The position numbers and the translations under genes are program-made. From the NCBI GenBank assembly GCA_017628935.1, contig JAGBYC010000126.1:1-5464 (forward strand): a DNA stretch of 5,464 bases. Direction: 5' to 3'. The notes under the pieces were generated by a model. The model searched no databases. It was not told the origin of the DNA and saw only the letters and a program-made list of their open reading frames with translations. Source of the stretch: Clostridia bacterium (GTDB taxonomy: Bacteria; Bacillota; Clostridia; Christensenellales; Borkfalkiaceae). This document shows positions 1 to 5,444 of the stretch, in pieces. Positions within the stretch are counted from its first letter, which is position 1. Every line of letters begins with the position of its first letter.

Positions 1-1134
1 CCAACCACCCACGGTGTTTGCGTCAAACTCGTCGCCGTCAATAACAAGGTCAAAAAATTCAAAAAAGTCGTCTAAATTAGCAGAGCCGTTTACACGATAA
101 GTGCCGTCTTCAGTTTGGCGAATTTCAGTTGATTCTTCATCATATTCGTCGTAAATTTCGCCAACAAGTTCTTCAATGATATCTTCCATAGTAACGATAC
201 CAAGCGTGCCACCGTATTCGTCTAAAACAACTGCCATATGAATTTTTTTAACTTGCAACTTCTTTAAAAGCACTGAAATTTTAGTGTGTTCAACAACGTT
301 AACCACCTCTTGCATAATGCTTTTAATTGAAAAGTTTGGCTTTTCAAAAGAACGGTAAAAATCTTTTTCGTGTATAAAACCGATTACGCTATCAATATTA
401 CCACTATATACTGGCACGCGCGAATATCTTTCGTTTTCAAATACAGACTTAATTTCACTAACCGTTGCCGTTTCAGGAATTGCTACGACGTTAATTCTTG
501 GAATTAAAATATCTTTAACTTCAAGGTCGTCAAACTCAATGGCACTTTTTATAAGAACTGATTCTTCTTCTTTTAAAGTACCGTCTTCTTCGGCTTCGTT
601 AACGATAGTTATAAGTTCGTCGTCAGTGATAGTATCTTCACGGTCTAATTTACAAATAGCGTTAATTACCCATTTATAGCCTATTAAAACTAAGTTTAAC
701 GGGTAGAACAAATAATAACAAAGGTTAATAAGATGGTAGTTTAATAAAGCAACTTTTTCAGGGTACGCTTTTGATATAAATTTAGGCGTAATTTCGCCAA
801 AAATTAAAACTACTATGGTAATTACTGCCGTTGATATTAACGACGCGTCTAAATTAACGTTACCTGATAAAATTTGTTGAAAGAAAAGTAACGCTAACGA
901 GCTTGCCGTTAAGTTTACTATGTTATTACCTATAAGTATGGTTGTAATAAGCTTATCGTAACGTTCGTATAAATTTAATACTTTTTGATATCGCTTATCT
1001 TTAATTGCTAAACTTTTAAGTTTAATTGTGTTAAGTGACGTGTACGCAGTTTCAGTTGCCGAAAAGAAGGCTGATAAAACTACTAACACTAATATCGCTA
1101 TAAGTAGCGACGTGGGACTGCCATCATGGCCCAT
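1..1134 (-). CDS. CNNM/CorC-HlyC family membrane protein with CBS pair, 3' end cut by window
   Basis: The 378 visible residues show the standard order of the hemolysin C/CorC family. A DUF21 (CNNM) membrane domain covers about 1-160, with hydrophobic stretches near 9-29, 61-90, 98-112 and 131-160, a SATETA motif at 25-30 and the family motif GEITPK at 113-118. A CBS pair follows at about 205-335, including the PRINVV segment and VLDEYGGTLGIVTMEDIIEE. The CorC_HlyC C-terminal domain starts near 345 and is cut at residue 378; the family usually has a few dozen more residues. Members sit in the cytoplasmic membrane and are linked to Mg2+ or Co2+ efflux or resistance; the substrate here is not known, and haemolysis is unlikely despite the family name. 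The ATG is preceded directly by an in-frame TAG, which fixes the start. AAAGGAG lies 12 bases upstream (1147-1153), a rather long spacing. It is probably co-transcribed with the gene ending at 1177. Confidence 0.93.
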   Translation of the reverse strand, partial: MGHDGSPTSLLIAILVLVVLSAFFSATETAYTSLNTIKLKSLAIKDKRYQKVLNLYERYDKLITTILIGNNIVNLTASSLALLFFQQILSGNVNLDASLISTAVITIVVLIFGEITPKFISKAYPEKVALLNYHLINLCYYLFYPLNLVLIGYKWVINAICKLDREDTITDDELITIVNEAEEDGTLKEEESVLIKSAIEFDDLEVKDILIPRINVVAIPETATVSEIKSVFENERYSRVPVYSGNIDSVIGFIHEKDFYRSFEKPNFSIKSIMQEVVNVVEHTKISVLLKKLQVKKIHMAVVLDEYGGTLGIVTMEDIIEELVGEIYDEYDEESTEIRQTEDGTYRVNGSANLDDFFEFFDLVIDGDEFDANTVGGW

Positions 1135-1152
1135 CTAAAAAATTTACTCCTT

Positions 1153-1193
1153 TCGATTCCGTTAAATTCTGTAATATCAGTATCGGAATTCGA
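1153..1193 (-). promoter_or_regulatory. Imperfect inverted repeat over the gene junction, next to a Shine-Dalgarno
   Basis: The arms TCGATTCCG (1153-1161) and CGGAATTCGA (1184-1193) pair over 9 bp with one bulged base, around a 22-base loop. On the mRNA the first arm lies in the last codons of the 285-residue gene, its UGA (1177-1179) lies in the loop, and the second arm abuts the AAAGGAG (1147-1153) of the CNNM gene. Ribosomes finishing the first gene would open the stem, so it could couple translation of the two genes. There is no following T-run, so it is not a good terminator. The pairing is seen directly; the role is inferred. Confidence 0.35.
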
Positions 1194-2034
1194 TTTTTTT
1201 ATATTCAGCGTAATTTTCATACGCTTTTTTATGGAAATAGAAATTTCCTTGCTTGATAATTTGTAAGCCTTTTTTGTTTACGTATTCATCAAAATTAGGC
1301 TTGGTAACACCCTTCTTTTCTAACTGCATAAAGAACTTATTTTCAAACTCTGCCATAACTGAAATAGGGTCTTTAAAATCGGCTTTGTTAATTTCGGCTT
1401 TAAAACCGTTCATAAACGCAATAAGTTCTTTTTCGCTATTAAATTTAGGCTTAAAGTCTTCAGCGTAAGCATCAAAAACTTCTTTAACTACTTTGCGCAT
1501 TTGGTTGAAATTATAACCGATAGGACGGCGCACGTTAGAATATTTATTACCTTCAATTACGGCATAGTAACCGTTTTCATCTTTAAATAAAGCGTTGTAT
1601 GGGTTTAAAAAATATTCTTCAGCCTCATCGTTAGGTATTGCAAAAAGGTCGATAAACTCATTTTCAAGTTCAGTTAAAATGGTAATTAAATCGCCGTTTG
1701 CCGTTTTAGTTTCAACTGATTTGAAAAATTCGTTAACGTCGTTACTTACAACGCCGTCACCGTTAAAACAAAGATATTTTTTAAAAATAAAGTTGATAAA
1801 AACTTTTGCCTTTTCTTCATTGAAGTACTTTTTAACGTAGTCTTTACCATCTAAAGAAATTTCACTTAAATAGTTGCGATATACTGGCGCAACGATAACT
1901 TCTTCAACACTATCAAAAGAAGACGAAAAGCCGTGCTTAATTTCTTTAATAGGGCGAAGTTCGTTTAAACGCTCTTGCTCTTCTTTTTTTAAAATTTCTT
2001 CAATTTCTTTATACATTTTATCAAGACAATTCAT
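1177..2034 (-). CDS. Unknown 285-residue soluble protein with internal duplication
   Basis: I do not recognise the family. The protein is highly charged, rich in Lys, Glu, Phe, Tyr and Asn, and has no signal peptide or membrane segment, so it is probably cytoplasmic. An N-terminal helical, possibly coiled-coil stretch (about 5-30) precedes two related segments of roughly 95-100 residues, at about 71-165 and 174-280. Matching positions include Y87/Y190, S97/S200, F103-F104/F207, N113/N216, and most clearly E-L-E-N-E-F at 122-127 against E-F-E-N-K-F at 229-234, then P-N at 134/246 and a Gly-aromatic patch at 155/263. The ATG is supported by GGAGAG at 2038-2043, three bases upstream; Met7 is a less likely start. 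A promoter lies just upstream. The CNNM-family gene follows after 42 bases, so the two probably form an operon, but this does not identify the function. Confidence 0.85.
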   Translation of the reverse strand: MNCLDKMYKEIEEILKKEEQERLNELRPIKEIKHGFSSSFDSVEEVIVAPVYRNYLSEISLDGKDYVKKYFNEEKAKVFINFIFKKYLCFNGDGVVSNDVNEFFKSVETKTANGDLITILTELENEFIDLFAIPNDEAEEYFLNPYNALFKDENGYYAVIEGNKYSNVRRPIGYNFNQMRKVVKEVFDAYAEDFKPKFNSEKELIAFMNGFKAEINKADFKDPISVMAEFENKFFMQLEKKGVTKPNFDEYVNKKGLQIIKQGNFYFHKKAYENYAEYKKIEFRY

Positions 2035-2037
2035 ATA

Positions 2038-2043
2038 CTCTCC
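2038..2043 (-). promoter_or_regulatory. Ribosome binding site of the 285-residue protein
   Basis: GGAGAG on the minus strand, with the GGAG core 5 bases before the ATG at 2034. It decides the start in favour of Met1 over the in-frame Met7. Confidence 0.75.
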
Positions 2044-2049
2044 AAATAC

Positions 2050-2066
2050 ATAGTATATTTTACTAT
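2050..2066. promoter_or_regulatory. Palindrome ATAGTA-N5-TACTAT over the -10 region, candidate operator
   Basis: Perfect 6-bp arms ATAGTA (2050-2055) and TACTAT (2061-2066) flank 5 bases and cover the proposed -10 box and transcription start of the 285-residue gene. The same two arms occur, 7 bases apart, at the nitroreductase start (4291-4309). A bound repressor here would block the promoter. A second, overlapping inverted repeat (ATATACT 2033-2039 with AGTATAT 2052-2058) brackets the ribosome binding site. In AT-rich DNA either could be chance. Confidence 0.35.
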
Positions 2067-2085
2067 AAAGTTACTTATTTTTCAA
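2057..2085 (-). promoter_or_regulatory. Sigma-A type promoter for the 285-residue gene
   Basis: Minus-strand TTGAAA (2080-2085) and TAAAAT (2057-2062) are separated by exactly 17 bases, each matching 5 of 6 consensus positions. Transcription would start near 2050 and give a leader of about 16 bases that still holds the GGAGAG ribosome binding site. An alternative -10, TATACT (2052-2057), has no matching -35. Confidence 0.55.
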
Positions 2086-2100
2086 TCGTTTTAAGTAATT

Positions 2101-2128
2101 TTGTAGTTTATTTATGCCCTTTTATAAC
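2101..2128 (+). promoter_or_regulatory. Weak candidate promoter for the small Cys-rich ORF
   Basis: TTGTAG (2101-2106) and TATAAC (2123-2128) are 16 bases apart on the plus strand. The -10 matches 5 of 6 positions and the -35 only 3 of 6. Transcription would start near 2135, leaving a leader of about 10 bases, which would agree with the absence of a Shine-Dalgarno before 2145. Confidence 0.25.
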
Positions 2129-2144
2129 GTTTTTTAGTAAAATT

Positions 2145-2300
2145 ATGATTTTAATTGATTATATTATTTTTTTTGGTGTATTATTACATTTAATAATTTC
2201 TATAACTTTTTGCTATAAAGCGTATAAAAATAGCACGTGTATAGGTTGTAATAAAAACTGCAATAACTGTAAAAAAAATAAAACTAACCCCCTAGTCTAA
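2145..2300 (+). CDS. Small Cys-rich one-helix membrane protein (FeoB-associated type)
   Basis: This 51-codon ORF, short enough to be missed by length cut-offs, lies between two minus-strand genes. Residues 2-22 form one hydrophobic helix (ILIDYIIFFGVL and on). A basic stretch follows (K25, K28), then C32-x2-C35-x3-C39-x2-C42 and a Lys/Asn tail. A single N-terminal helix, basic linker and Cys cluster is the pattern of the FeoB-associated Cys-rich membrane protein family, usually found next to the ferrous iron transporter feoB and thought to help iron handling; no feoB is seen here. The Cys tail would face the cytoplasm if the positive-inside rule holds. No Shine-Dalgarno precedes the ATG; the nearest promoter-like sequence would make it almost leaderless. 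The stop codon lies in the loop of the terminator shared with the convergent transporter gene. The reading frame and motif are seen; expression and function are inferred. Confidence 0.6.
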   Translation: MILIDYIIFFGVLLHLIISITFCYKAYKNSTCIGCNKNCNNCKKNKTNPLV

Positions 2301-2314
2301 AGACATAGGGGGTT
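2286..2314. terminator. Bidirectional intrinsic terminator between convergent genes
   Basis: A perfect 9-bp stem, AACCCCCTA (2286-2294) with TAGGGGGTT (2306-2314), is extended by GTC/GAC (2295-2297, 2302-2304) past one bulged A, closing a TAAA loop. Five consecutive G:C pairs make it strong. On the minus strand it lies 5 bases after the transporter stop and is followed by a T-rich tract (complement of 2271-2283, including eight Ts). On the plus strand it is followed only by TT and AAATT, so it should work best for the transporter operon. Confidence 0.88.
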
Positions 2315-2319
2315 TTAAA

Positions 2320-3750
2320 TTAAAGATTAACGCCAACTGCTACGAATAAAATTAAAATAGTTAATATAAATACTGCTATTTGAAGTTTATACGTCCATTT
2401 AAGCCACTTGCCGTACGACACGCCCGTTATTGATAAACCTATCAATAAAACTGGGTTTGTAGGTATAATCATATCGGTAAATCCGTCTGCAATACAGTAG
2501 GTTAAAATTAACGTTGCAGGTGTTAAACCAAGTGCCGAACAAATAGGTACAAGAAGTGGCATTATAAGCATAATTTTTGCCGACGACGAACCTATAAAAA
2601 GTTGTAATACAAGTATTAACGCGTAAATTAAAAGCACGCAAACAAACTTGTTTTTACCACTTAAATAAGTAATTACGGCGTTCATAATTGTAGGTGTAAT
2701 TTGGCTTTCGTCAAGTATAAGTTTAACCGACGACGCTAACGCTATCATTACAACGGCAGGTAGCATAGCAACTGCACCATCTAAAAATAACACGCATACT
2801 TTTTTAAAACTTTTTTCGGCAAGACTGCCCGTTACAAAACCACCTATTAAAAAGGTTATTGCTAAAATTACTATTGCGTAACCAGATATTTCACGTATCG
2901 ACGCTATTAAAATTAAAACTACGAATTCTATTAAAAAGAAAATTCCGTAAATTTTGAATAATCTTTCTTCATTAGGGTTTGCTTCGCCGTTTAAATCGAT
3001 AGTTTTTAATTTTTCAATATCAAGTTCGTAAGTGAGCGATTTTTGTGGATTTTTGCTAATTTTTTTAACGTAAGATAAAATAAAAAAGCAAATAATACCG
3101 TAAATTAAGGCAAATAAAATAAGGCGTAACCACACCCCGTCAAAAACGTGCGTGCCTGCCATTTGTGACGCTAAGCCTACTGAAAACGGGTTAGTAATTG
3201 CTGCCGAAAAACCAAAACAAGCCGACAACATACATATACCTAAGCCCGTCATAGTATCGTAGCCTATTGAAAGCGTAAATACAACTATAATAGGTAATAA
3301 GGTGCAAAGTTCTTCAAACATTCCAAAGAAACTTCCAAACACCATAAAACCAAGAATTGTTATACATAAAACAAGCGTTTTTTTATGCGAAAACTTTGCA
3401 ACGCCACGTTTAATAAGCGCTTTAACGCCACCAGTTTTTTCCATAACGTTGAAAACGCCACTCATTATAACTAAAAACAAACTTATCATTACAATGTTAA
3501 GCCCGTCTTCAGAAAAAAACACTCTTATAGGTGCAGTAATTATTCGCCATAACTCTATACCTTTTACGCCAAGTTGAACGTAACTACCGGCGATAATTTC
3601 GCCAGTTTCGGTATAGTCGTAACTGCCTTTAGGTATAACGTTAGAAAGTATGCCCGCCACCGCAATTAATACGCAAAGTATTACGGCCACCGTTAAAAAT
3701 GATTTTAAGTTTATTGCGCTTGATGATTTTTCTTTAGTATTAGTAGTCAT
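2320..3750 (-). CDS. YfcC-family (DcuC/ion transporter superfamily) membrane transporter
   Basis: A 476-residue polytopic membrane protein with about 11-13 hydrophobic segments, starting with 17-38 and ending with 455-474. A charged cytoplasmic-type loop at about 229-265 splits it into two halves. Each half has a family-like re-entrant motif region: GMFEE (143-147) with TNPFSVG (186-192) in the first, and GSSSAK (387-392) with DGFTDMIIPTNP (422-433) in the second. These fit the YfcC/DcuC family of the ion transporter superfamily, whose members carry organic anions or amino acids across the cytoplasmic membrane; the substrate cannot be told from sequence. The length is typical. The start is the first ATG after an in-frame TAA, but no Shine-Dalgarno is visible before it. 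It starts 29 bases after the nitroreductase stop, so co-transcription is likely, and it ends at the terminator 2286-2314. Confidence 0.88.
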   Translation of the reverse strand: MTTNTKEKSSSAINLKSFLTVAVILCVLIAVAGILSNVIPKGSYDYTETGEIIAGSYVQLGVKGIELWRIITAPIRVFFSEDGLNIVMISLFLVIMSGVFNVMEKTGGVKALIKRGVAKFSHKKTLVLCITILGFMVFGSFFGMFEELCTLLPIIVVFTLSIGYDTMTGLGICMLSACFGFSAAITNPFSVGLASQMAGTHVFDGVWLRLILFALIYGIICFFILSYVKKISKNPQKSLTYELDIEKLKTIDLNGEANPNEERLFKIYGIFFLIEFVVLILIASIREISGYAIVILAITFLIGGFVTGSLAEKSFKKVCVLFLDGAVAMLPAVVMIALASSVKLILDESQITPTIMNAVITYLSGKNKFVCVLLIYALILVLQLFIGSSSAKIMLIMPLLVPICSALGLTPATLILTYCIADGFTDMIIPTNPVLLIGLSITGVSYGKWLKWTYKLQIAVFILTILILFVAVGVNL

Positions 3751-3779
3751 AAGTATGTAAAAAATTTAAAGGTTAGTAA

Positions 3780-4292
3780 TTATAAATAAGTAACGTAATC
3801 GTCAATATTAACGCTATCGTAATGCCATTTATGTGGAGTTGCTTTATTAGACGCGTACCCAACAAAAAGTAAACTGAAAGGAACGGCGTTTTCAGGTAAG
3901 TTGAATATTTCAACGGCGTTTTCACGCTTGAATTGACACACCCAACAACTACCTAAGCCAAGGTCGGTTGCTTTAAGCATCATATGAGTTTGAACGATAC
4001 TTACGTCGTACGGCATCATTGAAAGCCCTGACGTAGAAGAAATAAGTTCGCGATTTTTATCGCCACAAATTAAAAACACAACGGGAGCGTTAAAAGCGCT
4101 TGGCGTTAATTGTTTTATTTTTTGACGTGCGCTTTCAGATTTTATAACGTAAATTAATTGTGGTTGACTGTTTCTTGCAGTAGGGGCTAATTTGCCTGCC
4201 TCTAATATTGCCGTTATTTTTTCATCTTCAACGGGACGGTCGGCATAGTCGCGCACAGAGTATCTTGTTTCAATAACCTTTTGAAATTCCAT
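3780..4292 (-). CDS. Nitroreductase-family FMN oxidoreductase
   Basis: A 170-residue protein of the short nitroreductase class: FMN-dependent NAD(P)H enzymes, usually cytoplasmic homodimers, that reduce nitro compounds, quinones or related acceptors. Visible family marks are the N-terminal RYSVRDY (10-16), which contacts the FMN phosphate, the APTARNSQP segment (36-44), the GLGSCWV turn (112-118) and the GYA strand end (145-147) followed by a basic, aromatic tail (HKWHYD). The physiological substrate is unknown. C116 and C119 (CWVC) form a Cys pair near the flavin region; I cannot say whether it is functional. The ATG is well supported by AAGGAG (4299-4304) at 6 bases. A promoter candidate and a palindrome lie just upstream, so it may be controlled separately from minDE. 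The transporter gene follows after 29 bases. Confidence 0.92.
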   Translation of the reverse strand: MEFQKVIETRYSVRDYADRPVEDEKITAILEAGKLAPTARNSQPQLIYVIKSESARQKIKQLTPSAFNAPVVFLICGDKNRELISSTSGLSMMPYDVSIVQTHMMLKATDLGLGSCWVCQFKRENAVEIFNLPENAVPFSLLFVGYASNKATPHKWHYDSVNIDDYVTYL

Positions 4293-4309
4293 AGTAATCT
4301 CCTTACTAT
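4291..4309. promoter_or_regulatory. Perfect 7-bp palindrome with the Shine-Dalgarno in its centre
   Basis: On the minus strand ATAGTAA, GGAGA and TTACTAT are followed by G, so the arms flank the ribosome binding site and the last two arm bases are the AU of the nitroreductase start codon. As DNA it sits just downstream of the candidate -10 (4311-4316), a usual repressor position; as RNA it would be a small hairpin presenting GGAGA in the loop, if transcription starts far enough upstream. The inner arms match those at 2050-2066. Confidence 0.45.
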
Positions 4310-4310
4310 T

Positions 4311-4339
4311 ATTTTATCATAAATAAAATAAAAAGGCAA
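4311..4339 (-). promoter_or_regulatory. Candidate promoter for the nitroreductase-transporter pair
   Basis: TTGCCT (4334-4339) and TAAAAT (4311-4316) on the minus strand are 17 bases apart. The -35 box matches 4 of 6 and the -10 box 5 of 6 positions. The -35 directly follows the minE stop. The start point would be near 4304, which puts the AAGGAG at the very 5' end of the message, so either the leader is minimal or the gene is mainly read through from minDE. No terminator is seen in the 47-base gap. Confidence 0.35.
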
Positions 4340-4570
4340 TTATTTTACTATGCCGAAAGTTTTTATACTGCTTGCAGGGGCTGACACCGTTATTAAATAG
4401 CAATCTTTTAACGCCGTTACCGATAACGTTACCTTGCCAGACAAATTAAAATAGTTGTCTAATAAATTTTTAAGGTCGTATTCAATTAACCCCGACGCCT
4501 CTGCACTAAGCATTAGCCTATCGCTTTCAATAATTTTACCTAAACGCTTGGTTTGAATATCACTTTTCAT
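4340..4570 (-). CDS. minE: Cell division topological specificity factor MinE, short N-terminus
   Basis: A 76-residue protein encoded directly after minD and overlapping it by 4 bases (ATGA). The segment T7-K-R-L-G-K-I-I-E-S-D-R18 matches the MinD-binding (anti-MinCD) part of MinE with its conserved Arg-Leu pair, and about 27-66 (EYDLKNLLDNYFNL, then two beta-strand stretches, the second CYLITVSAP) matches the C-terminal dimerisation domain. MinE stimulates the MinD ATPase and releases it from the membrane, so that division inhibition is kept away from mid-cell. In E. coli MinE the Arg-Leu pair is at 21-22 and is preceded by an amphipathic membrane-targeting segment; here it is at 9-10 and only a polar MKSDIQ precedes it. 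An in-frame TAA three codons before the ATG (4580-4582) rules out a longer start. Only a distant AAGGAA precedes it, so translation probably depends on coupling to minD. Confidence 0.87.
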   Translation of the reverse strand: MKSDIQTKRLGKIIESDRLMLSAEASGLIEYDLKNLLDNYFNLSGKVTLSVTALKDCYLITVSAPASSIKTFGIVK

Positions 4571-5349
4571 ATAAGTTTTTTAAGTTCCTTTTTAATACTT
4601 CCCCAAAAACCAGAGTATTCTTTTAAATAGTCGTATTTTTTATTTTGATTTTTAATTAAGTTGGTTGCTAACATTTTAAAGGCTTTTGCACCTATACCAG
4701 TAATTCCGTCGTCAATGCCTAAAATAAACGCGTCACTTTCGGGTATAATACCTAACACGGATACGCCTAACGTTTTTTCAATGTCGCTATGCGAATACAT
4801 TTTACCACTTAAAACAAGGTCGCCACGAATACGGTTTACAACTACGCTTATATCACTTATTTTATAACTATGCAAAATTGATATAACCTTGTCGGCATCA
4901 CGAATACTGCTAACGCTTGGCGTGGTAACTACTATTGCCGAATCGGCGCAAGACACGGCACGGTGAAAGCCTACGTCGATACCGGCAGGACAGTCAATTA
5001 AAATATAGTCGAATAAATCTTTAAGCCCGTTTAACGCTAAACTTACGTTTTGACCGTTAATTTCACTTTTAATTAAGGTGTGTTGCGACGGTAAAACGAA
5101 TAGGTTTTTATTGTTTACACTTTCAATTAACGCTTGCTTTACCCTACACTTGTTTTCAATTACGTCGATTAAATCGAAAACAATTTTATCTTCAACGCCT
5201 GCAACTACGTCAAGATTATTAAGACCAAAATCAGTATCAACGATAACAACGCGATGCCCTTTTTCTGCTAAACGATACCCTAAATTTGCCGTTACAGTGG
5301 TTTTGCCTACCCCACCTTTACCGGACGTTATTACAATAGTTTTTGCCAT
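4567..5349 (-). CDS. minD: Septum site-determining ATPase MinD
   Basis: A 260-residue ParA/MinD-type ATPase of typical length. The deviant Walker A motif KGGVGKTT is at 11-18, with the signature Lys11 and the P-loop Lys16. VIVDTD (35-40) leads into GLNNLD, where many MinD proteins have GLRNLD. The Walker B strand with IDCPAG is at 118-123, and VNRIR (151-155) fits the nucleotide-base region. The C-terminal stretch 247-260 (GFWGSIKKELKKLI) is an amphipathic helix of the kind that anchors ATP-bound MinD dimers to the membrane. MinD recruits MinC, the FtsZ inhibitor, and is released by MinE; minE follows with a 4-base overlap. minC is not in the window and would be expected upstream or elsewhere. 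The start agrees with the family N-terminus, but no Shine-Dalgarno is seen before it. A perfect TTGACA lies about 65 bases upstream. Confidence 0.96.
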   Translation of the reverse strand: MAKTIVITSGKGGVGKTTVTANLGYRLAEKGHRVVIVDTDFGLNNLDVVAGVEDKIVFDLIDVIENKCRVKQALIESVNNKNLFVLPSQHTLIKSEINGQNVSLALNGLKDLFDYILIDCPAGIDVGFHRAVSCADSAIVVTTPSVSSIRDADKVISILHSYKISDISVVVNRIRGDLVLSGKMYSHSDIEKTLGVSVLGIIPESDAFILGIDDGITGIGAKAFKMLATNLIKNQNKKYDYLKEYSGFWGSIKKELKKLI

Positions 5350-5391
5350 AAATATATTTTAAAAGGTTTTAATCGGCATATTTTTTGTTTT

Positions 5392-5419
5392 ATTGTTAGG
5401 TTATAAAAATTTTTGTCAA
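5392..5419 (-). promoter_or_regulatory. Candidate promoter for minDE
   Basis: A perfect TTGACA (5414-5419) on the minus strand is followed after 16 bases by AACAAT (5392-5397), which matches 4 of 6 positions of the -10 consensus. The leader would be about 35 bases, AU-rich, with no Shine-Dalgarno. The -10 is the weak part of the case. Confidence 0.4.
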
Positions 5420-5425
5420 ATAAAA

Positions 5426-5444
5426 ATTTAAGTGGTGCTTAAAT
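5426..5444. promoter_or_regulatory. 7-bp inverted repeat upstream of the minD promoter
   Basis: ATTTAAG (5426-5432) and CTTAAAT (5438-5444) are perfect inverted arms around TGGTG. On the minus strand the hairpin is followed by TTTTATTT, so it could be a weak terminator for a gene entering from the right, although each arm has only one G:C pair. It also lies 6 bases upstream of the minD -35 box, where a regulator could bind. The sequence does not decide between these. Confidence 0.35.

Noticed and set aside
1253..1468. Plus-strand open frame of 71 codons opposite the 285-residue gene
   Set aside because: It is antisense to a gene with a good start and ribosome binding site, and its Leu/Ser/Phe/Ile-rich translation is what the opposite strand of Lys/Glu/Asn-rich coding sequence gives.
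1595..1840. Plus-strand open frame of 81 codons
   Set aside because: Antisense shadow of the same gene; no ribosome binding site and no recognisable motif.
2035..2319. Riboswitch or structured RNA in the largest intergenic gap
   Set aside because: Apart from the terminator hairpin, the gap is low-complexity AT-rich sequence with promoter elements and the small ORF; no conserved RNA fold was seen.
2399..2641. Minus-strand open frame of 80 codons inside the transporter gene
   Set aside because: An out-of-frame reading of the YfcC-family gene, whose own frame carries the conserved GSSSAK and DGFTDM motifs here.
3302..3577. Plus-strand open frame of 91 codons
   Set aside because: Antisense to the conserved first half of the transporter; no independent coding sign.
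4291..4309. Palindrome as a YodB/CatR-type (TACT-N7-AGTA) operator controlling a nitroreductase
   Set aside because: The half-sites here are in the opposite orientation (AGTA-N7-TACT), so the match to that recalled consensus fails.
4661..4867. Plus-strand open frame of 68 codons
   Set aside because: Antisense to the conserved C-terminal part of minD.
5078..5362. Plus-strand open frame of 94 codons
   Set aside because: Antisense to the start of minD, including its Walker A region; the minD reading is certain.
5359..5379. Six-codon ORF (MPIKTF) in the minD leader, possible leader peptide
   Set aside because: No ribosome binding site, no regulatory codon run and no attenuator-like hairpins after it; expected by chance in a leader this long.
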